Shown here one piece after another: positions 35,120 through 46,500 of a stretch of 53,469 nucleotides of DNA. The notes below the pieces were generated by a model. That model saw nothing but the letters and a program-made list of their open reading frames with translations. It was not told the origin of the DNA and did not search any database. The stretch covers positions 763,527 through 816,995 of the forward strand of contig NW_003124893.1 in assembly GCF_000003605.2 (NCBI RefSeq), given 5' to 3'. Position 1 is the first letter of the stretch. Each line of letters starts with the position of its first letter. A program made the translations under genes and the position numbers. Origin of the DNA: Saccoglossus kowalevskii (lineage: Eukaryota > Hemichordata > Enteropneusta > Harrimaniidae).

Positions 35120-36498
35120 TTAAGTTACATAAGCAACAATAGTGTCAATTTTAACATAACAATTAGCTATGTTTATTATGCTTAATTTGTGGTGGCCAGC
35201 AGATATATGTTTACCAATACTTATTTGTGTCTTGTTCACAGATAACTTGTTGTCAAATATAATATTAAATTGACAACGACCACGTTGAGGTGGATATACC
35301 ACGATTGAAAACTTGGACTGTTTATAGGCTTGAATATTGAATTGAAACTGAATCATAGAGTTTGCTTGTTCACTGTACCAATAACCTTTCACGTCTTTTC
35401 GTTGAACAACTGATGTATTTACTTTCCCATACTTCCATTCTTTTATGGTTGCCGGATATAAGTAATGATCTGCGCTGGTAAGAAATGGTGTATACGCTGA
35501 TTTCAATGTGGTCCAACACTGTGGGCTAAAAAATGGCAGTGAGTCGAATAATGGTGGAGTATTTACGAATGTGGTGGAAGTGTTTCTCCGTTCATACAGT
35601 GATTGTTCAGTCAGAATTGTCAAATGTTGCAATGCGTCCACCACGAGGAACCGAACAAACACCGCCATCATATCGTGCGCCTTTCTGGATGGATGTTGTT
35701 GATAGTCCCCATGAACCCATAAGTCACTAGCATTGTTCCTTTGTATAAGATGACACACGGCCTGTGTCTCGCTGATGGATGGAATGTCGTAGTATTTACT
35801 TAGTGGTACACTGCCACTTTGCTCACTCGTTTCACAGCTTTGTTTTATAATCGCATTGCCTTTGATAAAATTAATGTATATTAGCTGCGGGTAATTAGAA
35901 AGTGACATCACATATCGCGTTAGTTCCTCTTGGCCATTTGGATTGTGATCATTAACTGCAAACTCCCAGAAATAAATATCAACATCGCTTGTATTAATAA
36001 ATCTATTCAAACATAGAATACACTTTTCACTCGTTATACCTCCTACTGCACCATTTCGAATGTTCACTTTGGTTCGCAGCAATCTTTGTAATGCTTCTGC
36101 TATATCATATATGTAAACATCTTTCCATGTGTCTAGACCAGCACCAGCAGAGATAGATCCTCCAAGAACACCAAGTGTTAATGTTCTGCCTGTGAGTAAG
36201 ACGTCTTGAAAATTATCAATCATTCTTTCTGTTGACGTTTTGTGAGGATGTGCCCGAACAAGCATTTCATCCGTTATGTCAAGAACTTTTCTTTTGATTT
36301 TCAGTATGGAACGTTCAGTTGAAATATCCTGTTTCAACAAGGTAATCCAATCTTTAACTGATGTCTTTGTGCTTTCACATTTACATGGAATAATGGGTGA
36401 CCATTTAACAGATCTCAATATAATTACTCCATATAATATCACAGATACGTACGCCACTAAGAACATGAAGATTTTGCAACAACGATAAGGCATCATGG
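35120..36498 (-). CDS. SGNH/GDSL-hydrolase-like type II membrane protein, copy C
   Basis: 458 codons (ATG at 36496, stop at 35120) in one coding exon that opens at 36498, two bases after a splice acceptor. Residues about 7-27 form an uncleaved hydrophobic anchor. A short stalk contains a single TSVKDWITLL unit. The SGNH blocks are GVLGGSISAG, NGAVGG, WEFAVNDH and a Q-HPSRKAHDMMA block, matching copy A; a beta-rich C-terminal domain follows, beginning near GYWYSEQANS. It is about 38 residues shorter than copy A, mostly because it has one stalk unit fewer. Copy A and copy C are diverged but share every block, so both are under constraint and probably act on a similar, unknown substrate outside the cell or in the secretory lumen. 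It faces the other three copies. Confidence 0.9.
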
Positions 36499-36781
36499 CT
36501 GAAATAGATATTAATATTTGCTAAATGTTTAATTAAATATAATTGAATATTTCCATTAGCAGCATATTGAATTTGAAACAAGCGATTTTGACAATTTGTT
36601 CTAAATGAACGACGGTTGATATCTTATATATTAAGGATGATTAATATTAATTAATGAAGAAATTAGCAGGTTAAAGACACATATTTTTTCAATACGGATG
36701 TACATGGATTAATGACTAGTGTGAGTTATATCAATACCGGAATATCATCGGAACGTATCAAGCAATAGATCAGATACTTAC
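36499..36781 (-). other. 5' UTR intron of copy C
   Basis: On the - strand a strong donor (cag, then gtaagtatctg) ends the first exon at 36782. The acceptor (tatctatttcag) lies two bases before the ATG. The intron is 283 bp and lies in the 5' UTR. The same acceptor-ATG arrangement in copies A and B suggests an inherited structure. Confidence 0.7.
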
Positions 36782-36835
36782 CTGCACTCAGGAAATTTAT
36801 TAGTTTGTTGATTACGGTTGATCACCGTCTTTATA
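36782..36835 (-). promoter_or_regulatory. first exon and TATA box of copy C
   Basis: On the - strand a tataaag box lies at 36829-36835, about 50 bp before the strong splice donor at 36782. A start about 30 bp after the box would give a first exon of only some 20 bp. This is inference from motif spacing. Confidence 0.45.
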
Positions 36836-39807
36836 ATGGAGGATCAGTTGAAGTTACTTTAAATACCATACTACTGAATAAAAGACATATTTATGACTGT
36901 GGTCACCGGGCAATGTAAATTATTGTTGTTTGTGTGATTTCATATTTATTATTAAACTGGGATGTGAAGAAATACTTATTCAGATCTAAAAATCTTTTTT
37001 TTTAAATACAGTTTGTTGTAATACAACTTGTCGTTATATTATGAAAAAATTGATAGTCTATTTTTAGTAAGTTGCAATCAGAAGAATTAAGGTATGTTAT
37101 ATTTAGTAGTAAAAGGTGAAATATACGATTAGATATGTTTTATTTGTTATCGAAGTGGAATCATCGTCAGTTGTGAAGAATATTTTTTAGAATAATAATT
37201 AAAATAAACAGGCAAGCTAGCAAATTATTTTGATATAGATCGTAAACTCTGGAACTCGGGATAAAATGATCCAAAATAACGGAAACTATTCGTACGTAAC
37301 AAATGGATTGTCATTAGGGTATTAGTTATTATATCCGTTTCATTTCTCAATATGCTTTTGTATTCATAAGCTCAGCTGTTGTCATTTCTGTTTTGTCAAC
37401 AGATGATTATGGTCGAGAGATTATTTTGAAAATGTAATATTTGGATTTCCATTCTGTTTAGGTCGTCCGGTGTTTATTGACAAGCAACAGCTGAATTACT
37501 TACATTGTCATGGTTACCTTATCAATAGAAAAGGCGGCCAATAATTTGTCTTTTGTTTTTACAAAGAGAAAAAAATGGGTCTGGTTGCTGCTATGCAGTT
37601 TGAATAATGCACACATTCTTATACTACATGACATATGTTCGTCTCATCTCTCATATATTAATATAATATACATGACTCCTTTGAAACAATATTACAAGTG
37701 ATCGAGATGAATGAAATATGCTTTTGTGTTAACCTCGTTAGTTATTCATACTGAATGCCTTCTGTTAAGCTAAACATACTATACTAAACATACTATCAGG
37801 CAACTGTGTTGCGTGGCTAAATGTCAAATGTGAGTATACATCGACAGTTGGAAAGTTGTATAAAAGCCTTATTATGTATGGTTACCGAATTTAAATAAAT
37901 TACTAACCTGTAATTACGATGTCAGTGGAACTGTGGGATACAACAAATCATGTTAAATAGACAGATACACATTATCATCAGCATGGTGGATAAATACGCA
38001 TCTCACCATTCACTCTTTTGTTTGCATTTTCACAGCTGTTGTTATTATTTCTGCGTCTCTTAACGAATTATAATTATGGGAGATGCGTTTGTTTTGAAAT
38101 CATGGCATATTTGGTTTTCATTCTTATATATATATATCAAGGTCTAGTGATGTCGTCCTTCATTTTTGGAATAATATCGCGTCAGTGTCTGATTTGCTTG
38201 GGAAACTATCGTTATGGTTTTGAGTGTATGTGTATTAACATATCTTTTGCACATGAATGGGTGGTTAGCTAAAATACTTCCAAGGACAGGGAGCCTATAT
38301 ATTGGAACGATTTGACAGAAACCTGCCAACTCGAAATAGTACATTTTGCCGTTGTTGTTTACATGGCTGTGTGGCTATCTTCCCATCATGATGGAAACCA
38401 AGCATGGCTGAATACGGACACTTACAGACCATAACTACGCTTTCTCCAATTATCGTTCAATTTAAAAAAAAAATTGTCAGTAATCTTTGACTCGGTAGGA
38501 TACTTACTACTTAACCCCAGATCAGAATTTATTCAGAACCTACTATAAATGATCTAGCGGAACATTTGTTTACGCTACTGGTGATCGACTGGTTCTTTGT
38601 CCATAACACATATGGTTCCAAATAGCTGGGAATTCAAATGTATATCAGGTAAAGAACAAAAATCACGATATTGTATGTTATATACGTATTACGTACGGTA
38701 TACCATAATTTACATTGGTTGGCCAGTCACGCTGCTATCTCATGTAAAAGTGTAGCATGTAAAAAATATGCCACTGATCATATTTCGTGAGTATTAGTCA
38801 CATAGGGTCACAGTTAGTCGCATTTGTTCTATTTTTGGCCATTTGAAAAGATTATTCACATTGTTGTAGGAGTATACGTATTTTGTATAGGCTTAGTCAC
38901 ATTGATCCATACCGTCCAGATTTGTTTATACTAAATAATAAACACTGTATGGACACTCTGTCTAATGTTCATCATCGTTAATTCTGCCTTATCATAATGT
39001 GCCATGACATTATATACGTTGTCGTTTGAACAATGTTTACTGTAAAACATGTCTTTTTAGCTAGTATTTTATTTTAGCTAATTTAGCTAATCTGTAATTT
39101 CGCTAATTCAAGATGCAGCTAATTTAACAGAAAGTATATTATCACGGGGAGACAGTCGACACTTTAGCTAAATTAACATTCTGTTAGTTCATGCCGAGAG
39201 TCCAATCCGCTCAAATTGCATGCAGCTATTTCAACGTGCTCTAAAGTATGTCTAATCATAATGTACTATGACATTATATATGTTGTCGTTTTGAACAATG
39301 TTTATCTCAGTCATAAATTATGGCTATCACAAAGTTGTGTTATTCTTAGTATTGCTGGAAGATTACATAATATAATTGAGAAGTCGCAGTGCACAGATGT
39401 TTGGTTCGAGTTATACATGTCTTATTCTATTTTGTTCAGTAAACGAAACCGGGAGTCATGGTAGGTATCTTAATGACAGGTTTGGTGCCACGTCGAGCAG
39501 TCGTGGTGGATTATTTGCAGTTCATCAAGTTTGTATTACAGTTTACGCATAAAATATCAGAAGTAACGCTAACATCTCTTGATATTTCTACTAAAGGTCG
39601 ATTTTAATACAGTATAACACATCCCATCCTACTAAATTCAAAAGTTTCTACATCATTTTCATAATGATACGTCGAATTTGTAGTGATAATACAGACTGTC
39701 GGGATCAGGCTAACAATGTATGTAATCTATTTCATATACAGGGTGCTATTTTCGTAGGGTTACTCAAGTGATGTCAATTTTGAAACCGGATTATATTACT
39801 TCTAATG
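36836..39807. other. gene-poor AT-rich stretch
   Basis: No gene is supported. It holds a direct repeat pair (see 38990-39304) and repeated 'ttagcta' motifs near 39060-39170. Confidence 0.35.
38990..39304. repeat. direct repeat of about 50 bp, 264 bp apart
   Basis: 'tcataatgtgccatgacatt' (38992) and 'tcataatgtactatgacatt' (39256) are each followed by 'atata.gttgtcgttt' and 'gaacaatgttta'. The spacer is rich in 'ttagcta'. The pair may be the ends of an old inserted element such as a solo composite, or a local duplication. Confidence 0.5.
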
Positions 39808-39821
39808 GTTCCCATGGTAAC
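39808..39821. promoter_or_regulatory. RFX X-box match
   Basis: gttcccatggtaac fits all 14 positions of the RFX X-box consensus (GTHNYYATRRNAAC). No gene start is recognised nearby, so its role is unknown and chance cannot be excluded. Confidence 0.3.
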
Positions 39822-40149
39822 GAAGATCGTACTCTACTAGGTGTCGATCATCAAATATAATGTACAGACATTTTTGAGGACATTATAGAATGCAGTCATG
39901 GTCATGTTGTCGTGTCATATTTTCCGATTATGATTTAGTCATGAAAACATTGTTTTCAAAATATTTTCTTGAGATTCGATCTCTGATGGATTTTTTTTTT
40001 CTGTATCTCAATGTTCTTTCTCTTTTTCACCACTCACTGCCTATGTGCAAACAGTGGATAGAGGGCGCTCTTCCATATAACAGGATGGTCAGACTCAAAT
40101 ACATATGCTGCGAGCCTGCCTGGCAGGTTGGTAGGTTGGTAGGTAGGTA

Positions 40150-40257
40150 GGTGGGGTGTATGTTTTTGGCACAACTGAGTGTGCGGCCGCCATGGGAGTA
40201 GAACCCACAATCTTCCTGTTGATGGTCGATGATAACTATTAGGCAACGAATCAGGCA
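40150..40257 (-). mobile_element. tRNA-derived SINE head
   Basis: On the - strand, tgcctgattcgttgcctaat is followed by a B-box-like gggttctactccc (one mismatch to GGTTCGANNCC) and an A-box-like stretch before it. The following 'ggcggccgcacactcagtt' run and the C-rich tail (repeated 'ccta' units near 40115-40150) fit a SINE body. An intact tRNA cloverleaf is not present. Confidence 0.4.
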
Positions 40258-40888
40258 CAGTCAGCTGGTATCGGTGTCGCTGGCTGTATAATAATAAAGA
40301 TAATTTATTGCATCCTTAGAAATACAGTGTTTCCATCAGTTTATAGCAACAAAAGTAAGATATTAAAAAGAAAATAACAAAATAACTATAGAAAATAATA
40401 AATGATAGATTTTAGTGTTTTGTTAAGTATCTTTCTCGTTTTTCATTAAGAACGAGCTGTGTATAAATTCTCCAACAAGTTTGATTACATTTGTGTTAGA
40501 ATTTTTCATTAAGTATGTAAATTTCTGTTGGTCAGTTTTTGTTTCATCAGGAAACTGTATATTTGAGAATATATCCATTCGCAGTGTGTTATATTTTGGG
40601 CATTTGATTAGGAGATGCATTTCATCTTCTATGTCTGCTAAAGTACATTGTTTACAAATCCTGTTTCCCAAAGAAATTTTAGTTTGGGTATGTCTACCCT
40701 TTTCTATTGCTAGGCTGTGATTACTTGTTCGGAATCTAGAGACAGAAATTCTATGTTTTAGATTCAGTATAATTAAGTAACTTTCAAAGTTGTAGTTTGT
40801 TTTGAATTGAGTATATGTTATACCTCTCTCTCTACCCTCTATTATATACACACAGCGACACCGATGCCGCCTGACTGTGGAATCAGGC
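40249..40888. repeat. inverted arms around a LINE 3' segment
   Basis: The left arm (40249-40283, aatcaggcacagtcagctgg, then tatcggtgtcgctg) and the right arm (40853-40888, cagcgacaccgatgccgcct, then gactgtggaatcagg) are inverted copies matching at about 33 of 36 positions. They enclose the LINE tail. This looks like a foldback or composite element. Confidence 0.6.
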
Positions 40889-40890
40889 AT
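40290..40890 (-). mobile_element. LINE 3' segment with C-terminal zinc motif, copy 1
   Basis: The - strand frame 40890-40423 ends in a segment with LNLKHRISVSRFRTSNHSLA, then NRICKQCTLADIEDEMHLLIKCP. This is the CxxC...H....C motif found after the reverse transcriptase in several LINE groups, with the usual IEDE.H motif. The reverse transcriptase is missing. The final 120 bp (40423-40300) would be the 3' tail. A related piece is at 45340-45958. The first 25 codons come from the right inverted arm and are probably not part of the LINE protein. Confidence 0.75.
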
Positions 40891-40934
40891 ATTTGATAGA
40901 ATGGTCTCTCATTCTTGCAGTTCTCGCATCTGCT

Positions 40935-41463
40935 NNNNNNNNNNNNNNNNNNNNNNNNNNNNNNNNNNNNNNNNNNNNNNNNNNNNNNNNNNNNNNNNNN
41001 NNNNNNNNNNNNNNNNNNNNNNNNNNNNNNNNNNNNNNNNNNNNNNNNNNNNNNNNNNNNNNNNNNNNNNNNNNNNNNNNNNNNNNNNNNNNNNNNNNNN
41101 NNNNNNNNNNNNNNNNNNNNNNNNNNNNNNNNNNNNNNNNNNNNNNNNNNNNNNNNNNNNNNNNNNNNNNNNNNNNNNNNNNNNNNNNNNNNNNNNNNNN
41201 NNNNNNNNNNNNNNNNNNNNNNNNNNNNNNNNNNNNNNNNNNNNNNNNNNNNNNNNNNNNNNNNNNNNNNNNNNNNNNNNNNNNNNNNNNNNNNNNNNNN
41301 NNNNNNNNNNNNNNNNNNNNNNNNNNNNNNNNNNNNNNNNNNNNNNNNNNNNNNNNNNNNNNNNNNNNNNNNNNNNNNNNNNNNNNNNNNNNNNNNNNNN
41401 NNNNNNNNNNNNNNNNNNNNNNNNNNNNNNNNNNNNNNNNNNNNNNNNNNNNNNNNNNNNNNN
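40935..41463. other. assembly gap (529 N)
   Basis: A run of 529 N. All open frames that span it are artefacts of the gap. Confidence 1.
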
Positions 41464-43062
41464 CCCGTGCTGTTTTAGCCCTCGCAAATTGCTGTGTCAC
41501 CATCCCTTATTTAATAACTCAATTGTAATGAGTGTGTTTTTTTGTACAGAGTTGAAGTTTTTTTTTTCGAATTTATGTTGTGGTATGTTTACTGCGACCG
41601 CTGTTGAAGGTGGTAATATATGGTGTAGAAGGATCACAGTATTTGGGTAGAGCGCCCTCAGTAGCCCATTGTCCATTCGGTTAACTGTTAATTGGACGTG
41701 GTTTTGCAAAAATATTCTCATAAATTGAAATTTGTCATTCGAGCAATTAGGCACTTTGTACAGTTATATTTTTAAAATTCACCATACAATAAATGCAATG
41801 TTTTGGTTTTATTTGTGCTTCTAAATACAATACAGTATTTAAAGAATTTTAAAAATTTTCTATAATCTTACATTGAATTTTTTTTATTACAATGCTTGCT
41901 ATGATGAATGACAAAACACTGGGATTTTGGTGGAGTGGTTGTTATATTCTCAATTAAACTGAAATTGTAAAATAAATGTTGAGGACCTTAACCATTGAGG
42001 AAGGTCATCATAAAAGTATACCAAAAATGGGTCATTTCTTTGTGACTAGATTGTGGACATCCACAACATGATGAAATCAACAGTAAATCATTTGGTATCT
42101 ATTTCAGGTTGGAAAATCAACAAAACAATTGCCATTATGGTAGAGGAAATAAACAACAAAAAAGAAAGCTAGTCTGCCAAGTGTACAATTTTTGAAAAAT
42201 GTTGTTTTTATTTTAACAAGGGTACAGTATTACTGGTGAACATTCCCATGCTATCAAGGTTGTACCCCCCCCCCCCCAAAAAAAACAAAAAACTTATCAC
42301 CCACACATGAACTGACAGACAATATTCATGATAACTTTATTTACTGCAAATAAAGATTTTTTTTTATAAACACAATTATCTTCTTCATTTCACAGAGTAA
42401 TTTGGGTGTACACTTTAAACATACGAGATGGAAGCAGCAAATATGTACATAGACAACTACACAATTCATACTATGAGGGCGCTATCACAAAATTTCTACA
42501 TGACTGGACATGGAATGCATGCGCCTCAAAGACAATTAAAAAAAAAAGGAGTTTATAAAAGACAATAACTGCCCAAGTAACTGAGAAAAAGTACAAAAAT
42601 CATTTGATATGATTTAACAGTTTCACTGAATATATTGATATATTTCCTGAAAACGTGTATTTCTGAATGAATATCATATTTTGTACGATATGTATGTATA
42701 TATACCTAGATGTGAATGTTGATGTTGCAGCTTCTGGATTATGATTTATTGTCAATCGCACAAAAAAGTACAATGTTCAATGAAATGATGTACACAAGCA
42801 CTTTGAATTAAAGCGTCACAAATGTCGCACCGTGTCATGTTCGTTAATGAGTCCTGATGATTACGTACAAAATTTGAATGTGTGCTACATTGTGGCTGTG
42901 GAGTACGTACCAATCATTGAAAGTGCAAAGACATTAAGAATACAAATATGATAGCGTTGCGACAGCACTCATTCATGAATGTACCAAGTATGAATAAAAA
43001 AACAAAACGAATGTACAAAATTTATTGAGTTAATTGACAGATAATAATCCACAATGCAGCAG
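41464..43062. other. 3' flank and probable 3' UTR of iRhom
   Basis: On the - strand AATAAA lies at 43021-43026, about 40 nt after the stop codon, and again near 42336-42341. The transcript may therefore end at either place. Homopolymer runs (C(13) then A(8), near 42266-42288) lie between. No other gene is seen. Confidence 0.45.
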
Positions 43063-43500
43063 TTAGACTAGTTCATACTGTCGTGGTTTCAATTTCATCT
43101 CCATATTATCACAGAAATTATCGGTAAACGGAATACAATTGAAATAATAGCACCAGCTACAGTCTAGAACAGGATACAAATAAAATACCATATAACCTAA
43201 AATCATCAGCAAAATGTATAATCCTAAGCAAACTCCAATCTGAATTCGTTTTCTTGTCTTGTCAAACTCACCAAAATAAATATAAGGAAGAAAAGTAAAT
43301 GCGAGAAGGATTCCCGAACAAAAGCCGCCAATCGCCGCAAAGTTATCTATCCACGGCAGAAGACCTAGAATCAGTAGAACACCCACAATTCCTAGAAGCT
43401 TTAGGAGAGCTATGCCTGGTTTCTCTAAAAGTTGCCAGCTCTGCAGTACTTCTACAATCAAGCAGGCTAGTATACCAAATAAGGAAGCTGCTGGACCAAC
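43063..43500 (-). CDS. RHBDF (iRhom): iRhom exon k (terminal, membrane segments 4-7)
   Basis: 438 nt, phase 0 to stop TAA at 43063-43065. It starts [20 protein letters not shown] (segment 4, dead serine site). It continues with [18 protein letters not shown] (segments 5-6) and ends [17 protein letters not shown] and a short tail. The position where many rhomboids and iRhoms keep a His (NFAH) is Ala here (NFAA). Confidence 0.95.
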   Translation of the reverse strand, partial: VGPAASLFGILACLIVEVLQSWQLLEKPGIALLKLLGIVGVLLILGLLPWIDNFAAIGGFCSGILLAFTFLPYIYFGEFDKTRKRIQIGVCLGLYILLMILGYMVFYLYPVLDCSWCYYFNCIPFTDNFCDNMEMKLKPRQYELV

Positions 43501-46500
43501 CTGGAATACATCAAAATAACAGATTAATTAGGGTTTTTTCATGTTATCCAACAGTTTTGACAGTTCAAGCTGCCTGCCAATAATCAATTCAAATCTTATA
43601 GTTGAAAACTGGAAATTAGTGTAGGTTTTTCACTTTTCTTGTTCTCAAATGATTTTTTAAAGAAACAAATGGCTGCCAATTGGCCATTTTTGATCTGATG
43701 ATACACAATAATTATGCATGAAATGGACTTCAGTGCATTTTTTACATTTGTATTGTCGACAAAATTTAAATAAAAGTTCCTTCAGTATTGAGTAACTTGA
43801 CTGACAATCAAATCTGAAAGTTAGTGTTCACTAGTTATACTGATATTGTGCTATTCATTGTTATTGCTTTCAACACAATAAATCCCATCATATGTTACAG
43901 TTTGAATTCTGCTTTGAATTCAAGCTAAACACAATTACCCTAGAAAGCATTTAATCTTCAATGTTTGACATTTACTCATATGTAGTTGTAACATTGAATA
44001 AGATAGACATCTCATAGATCTAACGTCTAGTGCTATATGCAAAACAACTCAAAAGTCTGTGTGTGCATCTTAAGTATAACCAGAGTGGGAAATACATCAA
44101 ATATAATTCATATTCGAACGATGAATCATGTATGCGATTCGGTGATTTGATAACGCAACAAGATCTGAAAACTCAAACTTTAATGTTTTCTCCACCAGTT
44201 TCCTCTTTTCATCACAAATTCACAGTTCAGATTCTGCACTTTCCTTTATAAGATTGGGACAAAAATAGCAAAATTTTTTAAGTAAAAACTGAAAATTGAC
44301 TCAAATGCTGTCTGTTAGCTCTAAAATTAGTGTGCTACTACTAACTGTGCTCAAACTATTAAAAGTACTACAGTCATCGCATCACAATGTGCTCAGTAAG
44401 GGACCCATAAGCAAAGTAAAATTACATTAATTATTTACATGAAGTTCGAACACGCAGTGCTTGACGACTGTAGCCTGTCAAGATCAAAGTGAATTTTTAC
44501 TGCCGTGATGACTCACCTCTGCTCTGTATGGTATAAATATAGCACTAAGCAAATTCCCAGCAACTCCGCTCATCATGTAAATCAACGATATCCGCAACCA
44601 GCCAGCTAATTTCTCTAAATCTCTTAATATAGTCATTTGGAATACCACAGTTAAAGCAAGGTGAAGCAGTCTGAAGTGAAAAAATAAGTAAAGCATAACT
44701 AACAACACTACTGCTTCTTCCATTGCAATGTAGGTTTGCTCACTGTGCATTAATCAGCAGCAAAGCAATTTGTTGAATAACCAAAAGCTGAATAACTGAA
44801 TTTTTTGAGGATACACATTACTTTTTTAAATCTGTTTTAATGGATACATGTAATATTACTTTGTTAAACCACCAGAATATGAATAACTGAAGTATCCATG
44901 GATACATATTACATTTTTAAACCTCTAAATATACTAACATTCCCATGGATTCTGTTATATTACTTTGTTAAATCACCAGGGTCTAAATACTAAAGTTTCC
45001 ATAGTCATATAGTATTACTTTGTAAGACCTCCAGGACCTGAATAATCAAAGTTTCTATAAATAGTGCATATAAAGTTACTTTGTAGACATACAATATTAT
45101 ATATACGGCACAGTAAATATTATTTTGTTGCAGGCAGCCTGCCATATTCTTACCCAGCATGTAGAAACAGAGAAAGCCATAATCTGTAAAACTGATCGGG
45201 ATATTTAGGATGACGAGGCCGGATAAGACCACAGATATTGTCAATGCAATCCACCTGATAACAACAAAAGAACACAAATATAGTGAAACTATTGTAAGCT
45301 TTATTTTAAAAATAAATTTGAATTAGAAAACTATTTGATATCAATGAAAAATGTTGAACTAAGACAAACATTATGTAAATTTCGACTAAGCAACCATAAT
45401 TTAAAAATATAAACAGGATGACATTCCAAACCAAAAACACTTGTAAAAGAAAGAGTATGTGAACTTTGCACAACAAACCAAATAGAAGACGAACAACATT
45501 TCATCATGACTTGTCCATTTTACCAAAGAAAATTAATATTTGGAAAATGTAAGAAAAAAATTAATAATTTTGATAATTTTACAATTAATGAACAATTTGC
45601 ACTGACAATGAGTTATAATTTTACCTCATTTCATATCACACTCGGACAATTCATTAAAACTGCCCTCGACTTAAGACAGCAACACCTCCAAGATTTTTAA
45701 ACCTTAATATATTAACGCATTATTATTGTTATTACTTTTTAACAATGGTTTCTTCTACCTTTATTATTGCTGTTAGTGGGATTTATTACTATTCATGTTT
45801 TTTATTTCTTTTTATTTAAATTATTGTTACTATTTTTTTTAATCGTTACTTTAGTCTTAATGTTTTGTATTATTAGTCTAGTTTTGTTTAGTGTAAATGT
45901 AACCATTTTAATTCCTCCTGGGGAATTTAATGTGTTTAATAAAGTATAAGTATAAGTAAGCTTGCCCAAAGTGTTGATTTTGATTGCACCTACAGTACAG
46001 TTATAGCACAAGTGAGGCAGGTTTGTGTGGTCAAAGAAAGCGCTAAAACGACAGGAAGGTTGTTAATGTTTATGACACTCAATGATGCTCAGTTTTGAAG
46101 CAGATCATTAAAGCGGGGAAGTCGTCACCTGCATATGCCATAGCTGGCATAGATGGCCATAGTGTGTCATTGTTTACAAACAAGTGTGTACCCATGAGCC
46201 TTTGTGTTTTTAGCGTGTGTGTTTTTTTGGGAGGTTTTTTTTTTTCCTGGTCATGAAATGAAATGCCCATCTGATCACACTTGTATGAGTTTTGAGTTCC
46301 TGGGAATGTTCCATGATTGCCACGTTACTGAACACATGTGTGACAGCAATGGGGATGACGATTTCACAACCAGTCATCCTGGAGTCTGTTTGTCACAGTT
46401 TTGTGAATAGGTTGAATATGCATGCTTGTACGTTGTCCCCCAGAAATATTTTACATTTAGGTACATATGGATACCAAAATAATTATATTTTGTCTGAATG

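Noticed and set aside
35508-35730. + strand frames inside SGNH copy C
   Set aside because: They are shadows of the - strand coding exon.
40877-41650. Long open frames on both strands across 40877-41650
   Set aside because: They are open only because they cross the 529-N gap.
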